Part shown: positions 12,975 to 26,213 of the stretch, piece after piece
How the letters are laid out: each line of letters opens with the position of its first letter
Position numbering within the stretch: the stretch's first letter is position 1
NCBI RefSeq assembly: GCF_963576545.1
Contig: NC_083638.1
Coordinates: forward strand, 27,820,900 to 27,884,899
Length of the DNA: 64,000 bases
From: Limanda limanda
Taxonomy: Eukaryota; Chordata; Actinopteri; Pleuronectiformes; Pleuronectidae
Reading direction: 5' to 3'
Position numbers and translations under genes: made by a program
The notes under the pieces: model-generated
The model's input: only the letters and a program-made list of their open reading frames with translations
Database searches by the model: none
What the model was told of the DNA's origin: nothing

Positions 12975-13687
12975 GTAAGTGATCTATCACTTTCCTCTGC
13001 TCTCTCTCTTCCTTTCTTTCACTCTCTTTCCTCCCCTCTAATGATTGGCCACAGTGAATTATAGCCTATTTATTTCACTGGGAAACTACAGAGGTGGGAG
13101 TGCGGTCCTGTTTCCCTGCAACAGTCCTCCCCTGACACTGTGTGCGCAGAGCAAAGGGGGAATGAGAGCAGTCAGGATTGATCAGAGTGGATCATAATTC
13201 AAGACTGTCTTTCATGTCTTCCTCCAGATGGCACAATACGTCCCTTAGCCAAAATTCCTGGATAAGTACTTAGCATTCTCCTTCTCATCAATCGACCTCA
13301 TTCAGGGGACCTGCGTACGTACAATAGGGAGCTTTATTGAAAGGTGGAGGGAAAAAAAGGGAGGAACTGAAAAAAGAGAAACTGTCCTGCAGGGCCTGAA
13401 TTCTAATTTCCAATCAATCATAAAGACATACGGCCCGATAAGACCTATGATGACAGATTAACAGATAGAGCCAGGAGCTGGAAAGTGTGCCAGACTAGAC
13501 AGGACCTCATTGATAATAATCTCAAACTCCAGGAATGAATAGGGCATATATTTCATCGGGTGTGATCCAGCCAGTATTACACTGAGGCAATCCTGGGTGG
13601 CAAAAACAAAGTAATGAATAGGCTGCCTCCTCTAATGGCTCTGAATCCTCCTCTGTAAATCTCCTGGTCTCTCTGTTTTCAACACAG
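12975..13687 (+). other. Intron (713 bp) of the cdh8-like gene
   Basis: The donor is GTAAGT and the acceptor is TCAACACAG. I see no repeat or exon inside it. Confidence 0.85.
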
Positions 13688-13805
13688 GTGATCCAGACTG
13701 TCAGCGCAGTGGACAAAGACGACCCGATACAAGGCCATTACTTTGACTACCGACTCGTCCCGGAGATGCTCAACAACCCCAACTTCACCATCAAAAACAA
13801 CCAAG
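13688..13805 (+). CDS. cdh8: Cadherin-8-like, EC5 exon (118 bp)
   Basis: This exon begins [20 protein letters not shown] and continues through [17 protein letters not shown]. It encodes the N-terminal strands of membrane-proximal EC5, with the DKDDP calcium-site motif and one N-glycosylation sequon (NFT). It starts on a codon boundary and leaves a single G before the donor GTAGGAG. The 118-bp length and phase fit the type II cadherin pattern. Confidence 0.93.
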
Positions 13806-16800
13806 GTAGGAGACAAAAGAAAGAAGGAACACGGAGCAGCAGCAGCTCTTTTGTGGCAGATTGACTGAAGTTTCTCTAAATTTCTCCAATGGCTTTCCAG
13901 TCCAATCTCTTACCCGCGGCATGTTAGCCGTACTGGAGATGAAATCTGGTGGATCAGTGTAGCTCACAATTAGCAGATGTGAAATTGTCTGGACACCGGC
14001 TTCTTTTTACTCCCCAGTGCGTTTTGAGGGAAACTAAATGAATGGGATCCAAATGGCTTTTCCTGGTAGTCTTGCAGCTCAATGTAGGATGACTTCCTAC
14101 GAGCTGTTGCAGCCTGGCAGATGGTACTAAATTTATCTACTAAATACTCTCATCGGTTTATTTGCCGTTTCCCTCTTGTGTTCATCCAATTCCTACTCTC
14201 CTTCAACCCTCTCCATACAATGCTTTGAACAGGCTGTGTGCTCATCATGACGTTGTGTAATGTTTTCAGCTCAAGGCAAGAAATCTTCATATGGTACTGG
14301 CCTTCTGTTTCGACACAGAGCCTGCAGGCTAACTTACTGCAGGAGGAGGAAGGAGTCCTTAAAAATCAGGTCATCAACTTGACTATATCTTTAGACAAAA
14401 AAACAAAAACCTTTAACTTTTTATATAGGTACATTAGCAAGTAGGAGGAGACGTGCAATAACAGCAGGGAATTCAAAGAATAGCTTGGCTAGGTATACTG
14501 AGACCCCATCTGAGACATAAAACGATGATTATAGGAAAATAAAATCTATTTCCTGTAACATACAAAAACATTTTCAGAAAATCTTGAGTCCAAATGAAAG
14601 GCTATAAGGACATAACATGCTCAGATTTGCTGGATCAACATGGAAATACAAGAGGGTGCCTGAACCCTGCCCTTTTGTTTAAAGGACATTTAATAGTTTC
14701 CTAAAATGATAATACTGACAAACAGATTCACAAGTAGCTCTACATTAGTTCGAAAAGCAAAAACGTCGCATTTTCACTTGCCTGAAACCAAAGTAATTAT
14801 GTGTTGTGGTTCAGCTCTGTATATTACATACCACGAACAACCACTTAGTGATAATACCAAACAGAGGAAAGAAGCCCATCGTACCATATCCCCCAGCACT
14901 TCAGTGTCTATTTCTATCTGAACGGGCAGCTGTGGGAGACACTTCATTGAAGAGCAGCAGGTGCATGTGAACCTCTGTGTGCTGACGTTGTTTGCGATGA
15001 TCAATCTAATTGTAGGGATCGCACAATGAAGAGGTTAGGGGGTTGCCCTCGGGGGGGAACATTTTCTGAGTTTCTGACCAGCGTCAGATATTGAAGAGTC
15101 TGGCATGTGCGCTGCAGGAGAGTATTCCATTGTGAGTACTAACAGTGAGTGTAATGTCAGAAATTAAACAATTTCCCTTGTATAAATTGAAAAATTAACT
15201 CATAAGTGACTTGATTTGCACTCACTAGAGAGAAAACCTCTGCAGAGGCCCAACAGTAACTTTACATTTTAATCAAGCTACACACTCAAATATCTTTTTT
15301 TTCCTAAATGTGGCAGATTTTTTTTTTTTCAACATATAGTCCTTTGGGAAACAGTGACAATTTTGAAAAAACTGCAAATTCCTAGGGGCCACTCCTGATC
15401 AGGGTCTACACCAAAATGTAATGGTGTCTTGCATGACCAATTCCACATTCTTCCACCAGGTTTCATGAAAACCTGCAAATCCTTGTTCAAATCAATAAAC
15501 TGAATGGATTTGCAGCTGTAGTCTTGGTCTGGGGTGACAGTACCTTGCTGTGTCCCGTGACAGCAAACCTTTGCTCTGTCACTGACATTACTGAGTCAGT
15601 GACAATGACTCGTCCCTACTAATGCTAATGTTGCAAAAAATGTCATGTTTTTGCATGTTCCTGTAATTGTAACTTGTGGCAGCAGTGGCTGCTGTGTACT
15701 AAAAGCCAATAAGACTCATTTTGAAGGAGAAGTGGAATCGTGTTGTCTCTTTTACAGCACATAGGCTTGTGATTTGCACCAAAAGACAGAAGAGAGACAT
15801 TTCTTAGTTTCCTGAAGGCACCACATTGGGTCTGTACTGTAAATCAGTCTTTGAACCAAAAGTCTGGTGCTACACACATCCTGCAAATATCACTATAACT
15901 CAAATAACATTTTAATTGGGATAGTCTTTTTTTCTGTTACAATTTCCATAGCTTTGCTTTAATTGTGTTAGTGTCGCGAAAGAAAACATAATAATACAAA
16001 AAGTACCCAGCCTTCCTGGTCAGAGGTTTGGAAGGCAAATTAAGATTTATAATTATGTTTGACTGCAAAAAGGAAAAACTTTTGGAGTTAGAATGGAAAA
16101 GCAACTTGCTGAAATATGTGATATGGCATCAGCACATTCTCTTAAGCTGTTTGAGTGGTTGATAAATAAGAACACATGAGAGCAATTATTTCAGGTTTAT
16201 GTTTGGCATTCACAGGGAAAACTGCGCCACTTTCATTTGAACTTGCACAATAAAACTGCAGATGTTACCACATGCACTCAATGAGTGGTGTAAAGAAATC
16301 AGACACACTTAGTGTGGTAAGAGGTTGTAATATTCATCCATTAGTAGGCAGTAATTGATTCAAATTCACCTTAACAATAGTGAGCATTTGTATGCTTCTT
16401 CCAATCCATTGGTATTATGTTAATAAGTGCCATTTAAGTCCTACTTGTTTGGCATTTATAAATTAACTGTGTGTAGTCACTCACAATCTTCAGGGACTTC
16501 TGAAGTTCGGAAAGTTATCACACTGTTTTGTCACTTCTGCTGTCACTCCTGTCATTTGGAGCCTCCCACATTTTACATTATTTATAGCAGAAGGCTTATT
16601 CAAATGAGCCTTTTCTTTTCTCATGGTGAGAATTAATATTTCAATGTACACAGTGTTTTCACCAGAACCCATCAGTCACTAGATGAAACACTGTTAATGT
16701 GCCCTAATATATAAAAGATAGTAAAAAAGCAGTCTGGAGACTCGGGGTGAGTTCATTCTGTTTGAAGGTTATCGACATAGCAGTTTTCTAGCTGTAGCAA

Positions 16801-17669
16801 GAAATGTTTAATTCTATTTTTTTTTATTATCAATAGTTGCCAGAAAAAGAGAAGATGACCCTTATTTGAGGACAAGCCCTGACGCTTTACTGTCATTGAT
16901 ACTTGCACTACTGAGTGGCCCAAATGAAATGGGACACATTGGTACTCGCAAAGCAAAGCGAACCACTTTGTGGCAGCACTCGTAAGAAAATAAATCTGAG
17001 CCTATGTTCCCATCAATTACAGATTGTGCAAAGCAAACTTTTTATCATGAAGCATTCTATTGAGTTTGCTCTGTGAACTCGGCCAGTTTCAACATAGCCT
17101 GTCTCTCCACAGCGTATATATCAGCAGATCCATGTTCCTCCCTTCATGACATTGTAACCACCTGCTGTGAGGCAAAGGTTAGACTATCAGAAATCTTGTA
17201 CATTTTCCATAAGATCAGCAGGAGTAGAATCTTATGGGAATGCAAGTGTTTGATAATTTGAGCAGGGTAAGAAGAGCCGGCTAATGAGCAGACAGCTTCA
17301 CAGAAGTGCCATCAAAGAGCAGCTGGCACCTTTCTGGGTCGACATGTGCCATCTCCTAAGTCAGTGTCGCCTGCCATGGTCTCCTCATTTCTCCAGCTTT
17401 CAAAGGGCAGCGCAAAATCGGACATGCCTTTCTTCGGAATTTCCAAATTGGGTTGTCAAGAAAAAGAGAAGGTGGCTAAAATCCATCTACTATACGAGAA
17501 GGCTAAAAACCCTTAGTGACGATTGATGTGAAATGAGTTTAGCCTCATCCTGCACTGATCTTCACACAATTTAACATATGGGACTTCAGTGTGTTGCCAC
17601 CATGAATATGAATGGCTTTCTACCACATTCTCACCAAAATCCATCTCTGTCTTTACCTCTCTCCAACAG
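13806..17669 (+). other. Intron (3.86 kb) of the cdh8-like gene
   Basis: The donor is GTAGGAG and the acceptor is CTCTCCAACAG. It contains one fragment of the four-copy dispersed repeat (about 15385-15495) and otherwise AT-rich unique-looking sequence without credible exons. Confidence 0.85.
15385..15495 (-). repeat. Dispersed repeat family A, copy 1 (fragment)
   Basis: On the minus strand it contains TTCATGAAACCTGGTGGAAG and TTGGTGTAGACCCTGATCAG, blocks shared in order with the copies near 29.0, 35.0 and 37.4 kb. It resembles an interspersed repeat very common in fish genomes. I cannot assign its class. Confidence 0.6.
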
Positions 17670-17921
17670 ACAATTCAATCAGTGTTCTAGCCAAGCATGA
17701 CACTTTCCGACGACAGAAACAGGAGGTGTACTTCCTGCCAATCATTGTGACAGACAATGGGAATCCACCAATGAGCAGCACCAACACCCTGACCATTCGG
17801 GTCTGTGGGTGCAGCAAGGACGGCATTGTGCAGTCTTGCAACGTGGAGGCCTACGTCTTACCTATCGGCCTCAGTATGGGAGCTCTCATTGCCATCCTGG
17901 CCTGCATCATACTGCTGTTAG
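17670..17921 (+). CDS. cdh8: Cadherin-8-like, EC5 and transmembrane exon (252 bp)
   Basis: AC completes an Asp codon with the G from the previous exon: DNSISVLAKHDTFRRQ, then KQEVYFLPIIVTDNGNPPMS. The end of EC5 has TLTIRVCGCSKDGIVQSCN with the conserved membrane-proximal cysteines. EAYVLPIGLSMGALIAILAC and IILLL follow, the first two-thirds of the single-pass transmembrane helix. The donor is TTAG|GTGAGG. The 252-bp size is typical of this exon in type II cadherins. The NVEAYVLPIGLSMGALIAIL segment closely resembles cadherin-8. Confidence 0.94.
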
Positions 17922-18082
17922 GTGAGGTATATTTTTGTTTCATAATTATTCCATTTACAGATGTGGATGATGACCTTCATATATTTGTACAGACTGACAA
18001 TCCACAGCTTGACCTGGACTTCTTCCTTGTGTCTTTGTTTCTATCTTTCTGTCTTCCCTTTTTCTGCCTTTCTTTCTCACAG
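17922..18082 (+). other. Short last intron (161 bp), open in the upstream reading frame
   Basis: The donor is GTGAGG and the acceptor is TTTCTCACAG. If retained, translation continues in frame from the transmembrane exon through all 53 codons of the intron and stops at TAA made by the first three bases of the last exon (18083-18085). The product would keep a hydrophobic segment but lack the catenin-binding tail. Confidence 0.8.
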
Positions 18083-18576
18083 TAATAGTAGTACTATTTG
18101 TCACCTTGAGGAGACACAAGAATGAACCTTTGATAATCAAGGATGATGAGGATGTGAGAGAGAACATCATCCGTTACGACGACGAAGGAGGCGGCGAGGA
18201 GGACACGGAGGCCTTCGACATCGCCACACTGCAGAACCCAGACGGCATCAATGGTTACTTGCCACGCAAGGACATCAAGCCCGACCTGCAGTTCATGCCC
18301 CGAGCTGGGCAGCACTCAGGCCCCAACGGCGTGGATGTGGATGAATTCATCAACGTGCGGCTCCACGAGGCAGATAATGACGCCACAGCACCGCCATATG
18401 ACTCCATACAGATCTATGGATACGAGGGCCGTGGATCCATTGCTGGCTCCCTCAGCTCACTGGAGACGGCATCATCAGACTCAGACCAGAACTATGACTA
18501 TCTTAGAGAGTGGGGTCCACGCTTCAGAAGACTTGGGGAGCTCTACTCAGTGGGCGAGAGTGACCGCGAGACCTGA
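18083..18576 (+). CDS. cdh8: Cadherin-8-like, last coding exon: rest of TM and cytoplasmic catenin-binding tail
   Basis: TA completes a Val codon and the exon reads VIVVLFVTLRRHKNEPLIIK, finishing the transmembrane helix and its basic stop-transfer. The juxtamembrane p120-catenin region follows (DDEDVRENIIRYDDEGGGEE, then DTEAFDIATLQNPDGIN). The C-terminal beta-catenin-binding region includes APPYDSIQIYGYEGRGSIAG, SLSSLETASSDSDQNYDYL and WGPRFRRLGELYSVGESDRE, ending in Thr before TGA at 18574-18576. From memory, the LGELYSVGESD(K/R)ET end and the FDIATLQNPDGING block separate cadherin-8 from cadherin-6, -7, -9, -10, -11, -12 and -20. A fish-specific cdh8 duplicate or cdh11 is the main alternative. 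The exon is uninterrupted, with no sign of decay. Confidence 0.93.
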
Positions 18577-20230
18577 CCTTTGGTTTGTTAGAAAAAAAGA
18601 CCTTTGAGATTTCCTTTTTCTGTCCACATACTTGTCTATTAAACGCTAGGGGATTTGCTGGCTTTTAGAAACAAGTGTTTAAAAAGACAAAAAAATAAAA
18701 AAAGTTAATATCAAGGGAAGCCACTTTTTTGTATTCTTATTAGAGTGAGGTATAGCAGTCGTCATCCACTACGTCAAGCGCATTGTAATTGTTGAGCCAA
18801 ACAATGTCTTTATTAGGAGATCCATGATTCTTGTGGGGTGTTACTTAGATTCCGTTGTGGAGTGTCTAGCAGTATTTTGGGTATTAGTCATTCTGTGACT
18901 GCCAGTAGCAGAAGAACCCTGGTTTTGCTGTTGCCCAATCAAAGGAAATAATGGGTATTATTGTGTTCTCTGAAGCTTGAGTGGACACTACACTCCATTC
19001 ACAATGGACTGCACGCTGGACTGCAGAAGCTGCAGAGGGACCCTTTGTTTTATGTCTGGCTGCCGAAGCCGCAGCACTGACCAGTGACCAGAAACGAAAC
19101 GATGAAGAAAAAGCAATATATGGTCTACATTACAATAATGAATGTACGTATGATTTGAAAAAAAGACAAACCAGTATTGGCTTTAAGGTGAATTTGTTAT
19201 CATTTGATATGTTCTCTGGTGGCCACATTTATAAAGCCCAGAGAGGCTCGCTTTATACAACCCTTTGTATTTACATGCTTCAGGTGTGGGTCGCAAGTGT
19301 TATTAGCCTATTAAAGACTGAAATGAAGACAAAAAAGAGAAATGTAGAAACTCTGAGGCCTTCTTTTTACAGAAGCAACATTAAATACAATTGTAATCTA
19401 CTGTTTTTTGACAAGAGACGTGTTGATTCTTCATTACTGTTGAGTTTTTGTATATTTGTTCTTAAATCATTTTTTTCTGTGCTGACAATTTCCAGTGAGT
19501 GTGTTTAGATGATTTCACATTAAGCTGTTTTTCGACCATTAGAACACTATTTCATTACAGCCAATCCTTATCATGAATTTACTGCAGTTGATGACATAGA
19601 CTAGATGTGAGCAGGCAACAAGAGCTCTACGTTACTGTAACAATGCACATGATCAACTAATTGGGACTGCAGGAAATGGGACCTTTCTGATAACGTGCTA
19701 ATTCTCTGTAAAATATGTCTCATAATATATTTTGGGGTACAGACAGTGACCGTCTGAGCACAATAGTCAAATTGATACTAGCTACTTGTAGTATGTGACT
19801 CCCTCAGAACATCAAATCTCATTTAGCAAGGTTGCATTAGCCCAAGAAAAATGAAGATACGAATCCCGACCATGTGCATATTGTGCTTACACTGTATGAT
19901 ATCAGATAAAAAAGACTTGTACTGTACATAGAGTTACTGCTAACGTCATTAGCTTTCAATGAGGTGGTAGGTTTTGTCTCTGCACGTTAGCTCTTGCACA
20001 TAATGAGAATCTCAATGGCACTACAGCTGCGTGCATACTCAGTTTGTACTGATACAGTTATATGGCAGTTCTCGGTAGACTAAACAATATATATGGAATA
20101 GTCCTACATGCAGATCATATTTTCTACTGTGCTTTAATGCTTATAAATGTGTATGTTCAATTATTTACTCCCTGTACTGTAATCTAAGATACCCTGTATT
20201 GTTTCCTACTTTGTGAAATATATTTTTATA
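18577..20230 (+). other. Presumed 3' untranslated region of the cdh8-like gene
   Basis: No coding exon follows the stop. Candidate polyadenylation signals are AATAAA at 18694-18699 and ATTAAA at 19310-19315 and 19379-19384. Another AATAAA at 20765-20770 would lengthen the UTR. The end is therefore uncertain. The sequence is AT-rich and looks unique, as expected for a long brain-gene UTR. The long open frame at 18981-19508 has no family resemblance. Confidence 0.45.
18694..18699 (+). terminator. Candidate polyadenylation signal AATAAA
   Basis: The first canonical AATAAA, 118 nt after the cadherin stop codon, in an A-rich context. It could define a short-UTR transcript. Confidence 0.4.
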
Positions 20231-23200
20231 AATATTTGTGAATGGGTGTGGTTTCTTATTCAACTATGGTGTCAATGAAAACACAACATGCAGATACAAT
20301 GATAAAATTATGTTGTTAAAGGACCAATCCACCGAACGGGTTAATTTTTATTTAACTGCACCCGCCCACAGCCGTAAGCTCTGTACTGGACCCAACCCAA
20401 TACATACCATTACCTTCAAGTCAAATCCAGACCCGTTAACATATGACACGCCACCTGACCTGTCACCCATGATTAAACACACATGCTAGAGACACACTCA
20501 ATCATCAAAAAGGTTATAGCCTGTGTTTCTGTGAATTGTCGCAGCACCTGTGCTCCTGCAGCTTTCATTATTTGTTTCCTCTGCCACGTTATAATTAGCT
20601 TGCGGCTATCAAATGCTAATACACTGTGGCACTTTTTACAAGCAGCAAAACCACTGAAAACATATTAATCACCGGCTACTTCTTTCTTTATGTGATTCAT
20701 TTGATTGCTCCAGCTTTATTTGCGTTGAGATGAAGGGGTCAAAGGTGGTGTCACAGGCTTTCACAATAAAATAAATCTTTGCAGCTGACAAGGCGTCATA
20801 AAAGCTGAATTATGCATCTTGTTGTTTGCAATAAACCAAGAGACGAAGAAGGACAAGAAGCTGATTGAGATGTTAAAAATACAACATAATCACTTTCATA
20901 TCTGATTTCTCCAGATTAAAAAAATAAATACTTTGATTCTCACCCGCTGCCCGCCTGCTTTCATTAAATAGCTTTAGAAATGTACCCAGATGATGTCATA
21001 GGTACAGTATGTCATCAATGTTATTTGAGCTCAGGTTTTTGATCCTGCATTTATAAAGAAAGTCTGTGTATAGAGTCTGAAAGACTCAGGAGTTTGTTAC
21101 GTCATGGAGGATCTAACAAAAGATGTTGTTGGTTGCATTTGGTTGATGTAGACCTGTAGGTACAAAACTCCAGCCTCGGCATTTGTAACTCAGATTTGAA
21201 CTGCTCCTTTTTAAATCTGGCTTGAGTCCCCCAGCTTCATGGAAATCCTGTGCTACTGTAAATTGCCCCAAGAGTACCCTGTCTAAAAGAGATACCAGCA
21301 GTGTACCCTGCAATACAGTTCTGCTTATTGTGATGTTCAACGGCTTCACCAAAAGCAGTTTGACTGAAAGTGAATACACCACAAGAGTGAGGTGCAACAA
21401 TGCATAACAGAAAATAAAAATCCTTGATCATCACAGAAAAAAACTCGCCAAGAGAGTCTAAGAGGAGGAAGCACAACTGTAGCGGTCCTCACAACAGCAG
21501 GTCGAAAGATCTGAATCTCTCTGAATACATCTGGCAGATTTATGTGTCATAAAACAGTGTGATAAAGACAACAGCCACCCTGTACCGTTATATCACCCAG
21601 ACTGTTCTTCACTTAGTCACTGAGCATATTCTCACCCTGCACTCCTTGAATACTATTTCAGTCAGTTTCCTCTGTTTTCCTTGATGCTGCGGAAAGAAAA
21701 TGGAGGTTTAACCCACTCAAAATTCTATTTATTATACCTTTACAGTGCACCTGAAAAGCAGCAACTAGATAAGAAAATGCATCAACTTCAAAAGAAAAAA
21801 AAATGTCACATGCTTATCAAGTTCCCTTTCCAGCAGCTCCTCCTTGGCTTGAAAATGTCTCAGATATTGAAAGGCGACGTTTCATCTCTTAAAGTTTATG
21901 TTGCTTGCTGAGAGTATATATATTAATATATTATCATAACAGTGAGCCGTGTGAGTTTGACATCATGAAGTTGGGACAAACAAAACTTTTAGGAGGATAT
22001 AATCGACTATGTCACACTGATAGGAACATAGTAGTCATATAAATATAGTAAAATATGGTCACAATGAATCACTTTCTTCATCACATTCATCATCATCATC
22101 TGTTTCTTATCAAAGGAAAAAATAAGGCTTGTGTATTAATCGTAGTTAGTTATTCTAGTCGCACAGAAATTATGTACGAAGGGAAAAACAAATTTTGCAT
22201 GAAAAATACGTAACTGTGTTAGTTTGGGATGTAAATTGTGATGTTGTGTTGCAATCACACTCATCCGTGATTGTTTTTTATTTTATTTTTATTAGCAAAG
22301 ATAAGATATCGTGCAATTCCCCCTTTTCTTGCCTCTAATCCTTATTCCTATCTTTATTCCTCTTTGAACAATCTCCTCTTTGTTAATCTGGAAAGATTAG
22401 ACTTCTGTTCACTTTATCTGATATTGAGGTTTTTCACAAATAACAAAAGCTTTTGATCGAATCAATTACTAACTGTGGCTCAGTGAAGTCAAAGATATAA
22501 AATACTATGTCTATATATAGCGCCTGTAGTTCACACACACACACACAGGGATAATGTTATTGTTGATTAATATAGTAGTCACAAACATGAAACACATTTA
22601 ATGTCAGAAATCAGAAATATCAGAAATCTTATCACATGATTCCACATTGCAACATGCATCCACCTTTTTCCAAACGTGCTGTTGGTGTTTCAGATACATT
22701 TGCCCTCTGGGATTAGAAGTCATGTTAAACCTGGTAGCTGCTATCTGTATGTACCTGATCCATTAGTCAAAAATCAGCCATGGAACACATTTTACCCACC
22801 GATAGCTCCCGCTAAATGTTAGCACAAATTGTTTTCTGGAATGTGCGACCCCGGGAGGTCAGCGGCTCATTTGTAGTCAATCTCCATGTTCCCCCACTGC
22901 TGTGTATGTCTGCAGGTCTGACAGAGGTTGCCTAACTAAACAGTAAATCAAATTATCTTCTCACTTTTGTCACGTAATGGAAGTGTCCCTCGGGTGACAA
23001 CCTTGCACTTGTTGTTGCCTGCTGATATGTGCCAGATTTCAGAAGGCAGGCCTGTGGCTCTGGCTCTCTTGGTGGAGAAACTGTAATTACTGTTGCCTGG
23101 CAGAGATGCCCCCAATTACAAACAAACTTTGGTGCATACAAATTGAGAAAGCGTCTTTCTCCTCTGGATTTTGAGATATGAATATCATGGGTTGAAACCG

Positions 23201-26139
23201 TCCCACCCAATAATATTTTCATCTTTTTTTTTCCTATTTACCATTGTACTGTTCTCGCGGCTAGATTAAACCCTTTAGGGGGCCCTACAGCAAAAATGAG
23301 CTGTGGATCCCAGCTGACTCCCTGTTCCTCTCCCTTTGTATTGTGTATCTGGACCCCTTCAAGGGCCCATCAAACACACAGCATACGGCTTGGCAGATTA
23401 ATTATATTTTGCCTGAAGGTGGAATTCTACCGGGCCCCAGGTTTGCTGTGCGCCAATTAGTTTCCGGTAATTTGATTAAACACAAATTTCTCATATGCAC
23501 CATGTAAGAACAGTATCAACATAAGTAATGAGGCTTGTAAAACTAGATTTTCATAGGAGGACACTCTTCAATGGTAGTAAATAATGAATTATTTATATGT
23601 TTACTACAGTAGCAGAATCCAGCTCCAAATACATACAAAAATTACATTTGCAAAATGAGTCATTGCAAATCTCTTCCATAGGCCATATGGTAGTTACTGC
23701 GTATAATTGACTCCCTGTTGTTACCTGTTTTAATAGCCACATCCTTAAAGAGTATAATGCACATTTTGATAGGAACACTTTTGCCAGGCAAAACAGACCA
23801 TGTACCTATAACTGTTAGGACCTCCGCTATAAATTAATGAATAAATTACTTTTTTGACGTTTGAACTCTTTTTGGACATTTTTACAATAAAATTTGTTTT
23901 GGACATATAATTTATTTTACTTTGGCTTGATTTGTCTTTTTAATTTGAGTCCACAGAAAGAACTGGTGAGCAAGAAATGCGCAAACCTTAAAGCTTCACT
24001 GGAGGATGCTACATCAAATGAAATCAACTTAGTCTTAAAACAAAGAAAAAAAATCTCCCTCATCATAGAAGCACGTGATTTCTCTTTTTACCTCATTCAT
24101 CGTTTATTTTATATCTCAATGTTTCGTCAGCGACGAAAATTCCAACTGGCTGCATGTACATACACATTCATATACATTTCTGTGATTTGTGTGAACAGTC
24201 ACTTTATAGTCCTGATCCGTTTGTGATTGTGAATGCTCCCAAACTTTGTACTAACTTATCCAACAGTATCTAACTGAAACGTGGTGAATTAGGGGTCTCT
24301 TTTTGCCCAGAAGGAAAATATAGCACAACAAATAAACATCTCATCATATGAAGGTCAAACCACGAATCTGGAACCTAACAATGACTATAATTATTTATAT
24401 ATCTTTAATCTAATTTACAGCATTGTTCAGCAAGACTTTGTATTAATTCAAGTTACTTCATTAGCCTCTCCAAACTGTATTAAAAATAATACACCGTGAA
24501 ATTTCTCTGAGACAAACGGTTTTCTTACCTTTCCTCTCGATAACAAAGTCCCAAGAGAATTTACAAATAAACCAATTTCTTTATTATATGAAATTATTCC
24601 CCTCATTATGATTGAACTTATTCAGGCAGGATAACCTTAACGGTAACTTTTTTATAATTAAGTTCCATCAAACAGTGTTTACATGTCTAATTTAGTCCAC
24701 TTTGATCTTCTGAGGTTGCTGCGAGAAATGTTCCACAACATCACTACAAAAGAAAATCAAAGTAAACAATGCGATCAGGTGAAGATGTACGTAGTGGAAT
24801 AACTGGACCGGCCTAAACAAAGGATAATGAAAATCATCCATGATTAAAGGCTCACCCTCTCAAAGTTTGTTAAAGACATAGAATTCCAGGGGCCCATATT
24901 CTGTGCAGAAAGAGAATCAGTGTAATGGTCTAACCAATCTTGTGTTTGCACCATTGGTCACTGAACCGCCAAACCCCGTAAACACCATATGGTCCCAGCT
25001 GCCAGTCGGACTCATTCGGCAAGCAGTTTTCAAAGTTGTGTTGACATGAGGGACAATGTTTCCAACGGTAGTTTCGCAAACTTTGACATCCAGTAAGAGC
25101 TTTACTTTTATTTGCGGCCCGTTTCCTCAGCATATGACCTGTAATTAAAATGACAATAGAGACATGTTTTAGTAATGTAGAGGAGAAAGCAAACCAGCGT
25201 GACAAATCCAACAGACACAGTTAGTAAGGGAAGACAATGTATCTGTTTACTTAGTCTTTGTTTGTTCCAGCACCCACAGCTGCTGAGCAGGTGGAAATGC
25301 AGGTGGGTGGAGGTGGAAGCTCATAGGAACTTTATTGTTCTGGCATTGTAGTGGGTGTAAAGTTATTATTCCAAACAAGTGCGGGCAGGAAAGTAAGTTT
25401 TGAAAGCCAGAAATCTGTGCACAAATGCAAGTAATTGTTAAATTATTGGTTTTGAGTTACACCTCTGGCCCTCCCCTGGAGAAAACATTACAATCGCTTT
25501 ATGTGGAAGGAAGAGGAAAGAAGAGAAAATCAATCCTATTACACCTTTTAATTCAAGACCAGTGCGTGTGTGTGTGTTGAGATTTCAGCAGAGATGATAA
25601 CTGTTGTTTTGATGCAACACTCACTAACTCAACGGTCCTAATCACGCACCACGTAGTGTGTAATTGACCCCCATCTTGCAGTTAGCATTAATTAGCACCT
25701 CTGTTTGTGGACAGCACAGCTGCCAGAATTGCACCATAACTGTCCCGTCGTTTCCACGGTGCACCGCTGTTTCGGCTTCAGCCAAATGACGTCTGGAACC
25801 TAAATCCGTTTCCTGAGCCGGCTGGCCCCTTCACAGCTGCACACAGGATGAAGGAATCTTCACCCTGCTGGACGACAGAGCCCGTCTCCTGAGCAGATGC
25901 ATGGGACTGTCTGTGTGGATAATCTTTGTTTGACACCGCTCTGTTTGACGTTATTACAGCTGGTTACTTAACAGTAACTTCACGGCATCGTGGGATTCCT
26001 CTTTTCATTATCTTTTCAGAGAAAGAATCCTGAGTAGACGAGGCGTTTTACCATGATCATATTATATCCTTTTTAAAATCTTATTCCAATGTCTCTGTAT
26101 GCTCGAAAATGTCCCAAAGTCTTTCAATAACCAATGTTT

Positions 26140-26213
26140 CATTTAAGGCTACACTGTGGTGCGGTTGTTATTCCTAAATTTCCCTCGGGATCAAGTATCT
26201 ATCTATCTATGTG
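26140..26213 (+). repeat. Non-LTR retrotransposon 3' tail-like fragment ending in TCTA units
   Basis: The text TTTCCCTCGGGATCAAGTATC followed by TATCTATCTATCTATG resembles the well-known fish retroposon end (cg-ggatcaataaagtatctatct). The tail seeds a short tetranucleotide run of the same unit as the large array at 12.6 kb. Confidence 0.45.

Noticed and set aside
18981..19508. 175-residue open frame after the cadherin stop
   Set aside because: It lies in the presumed 3' UTR, has no family resemblance and AT-rich low-complexity composition.
20320..20470. ACCCG-rich stretch downstream of the cadherin
   Set aside because: Possibly a repeat, but I could not match it to a family or find a second copy in the window.
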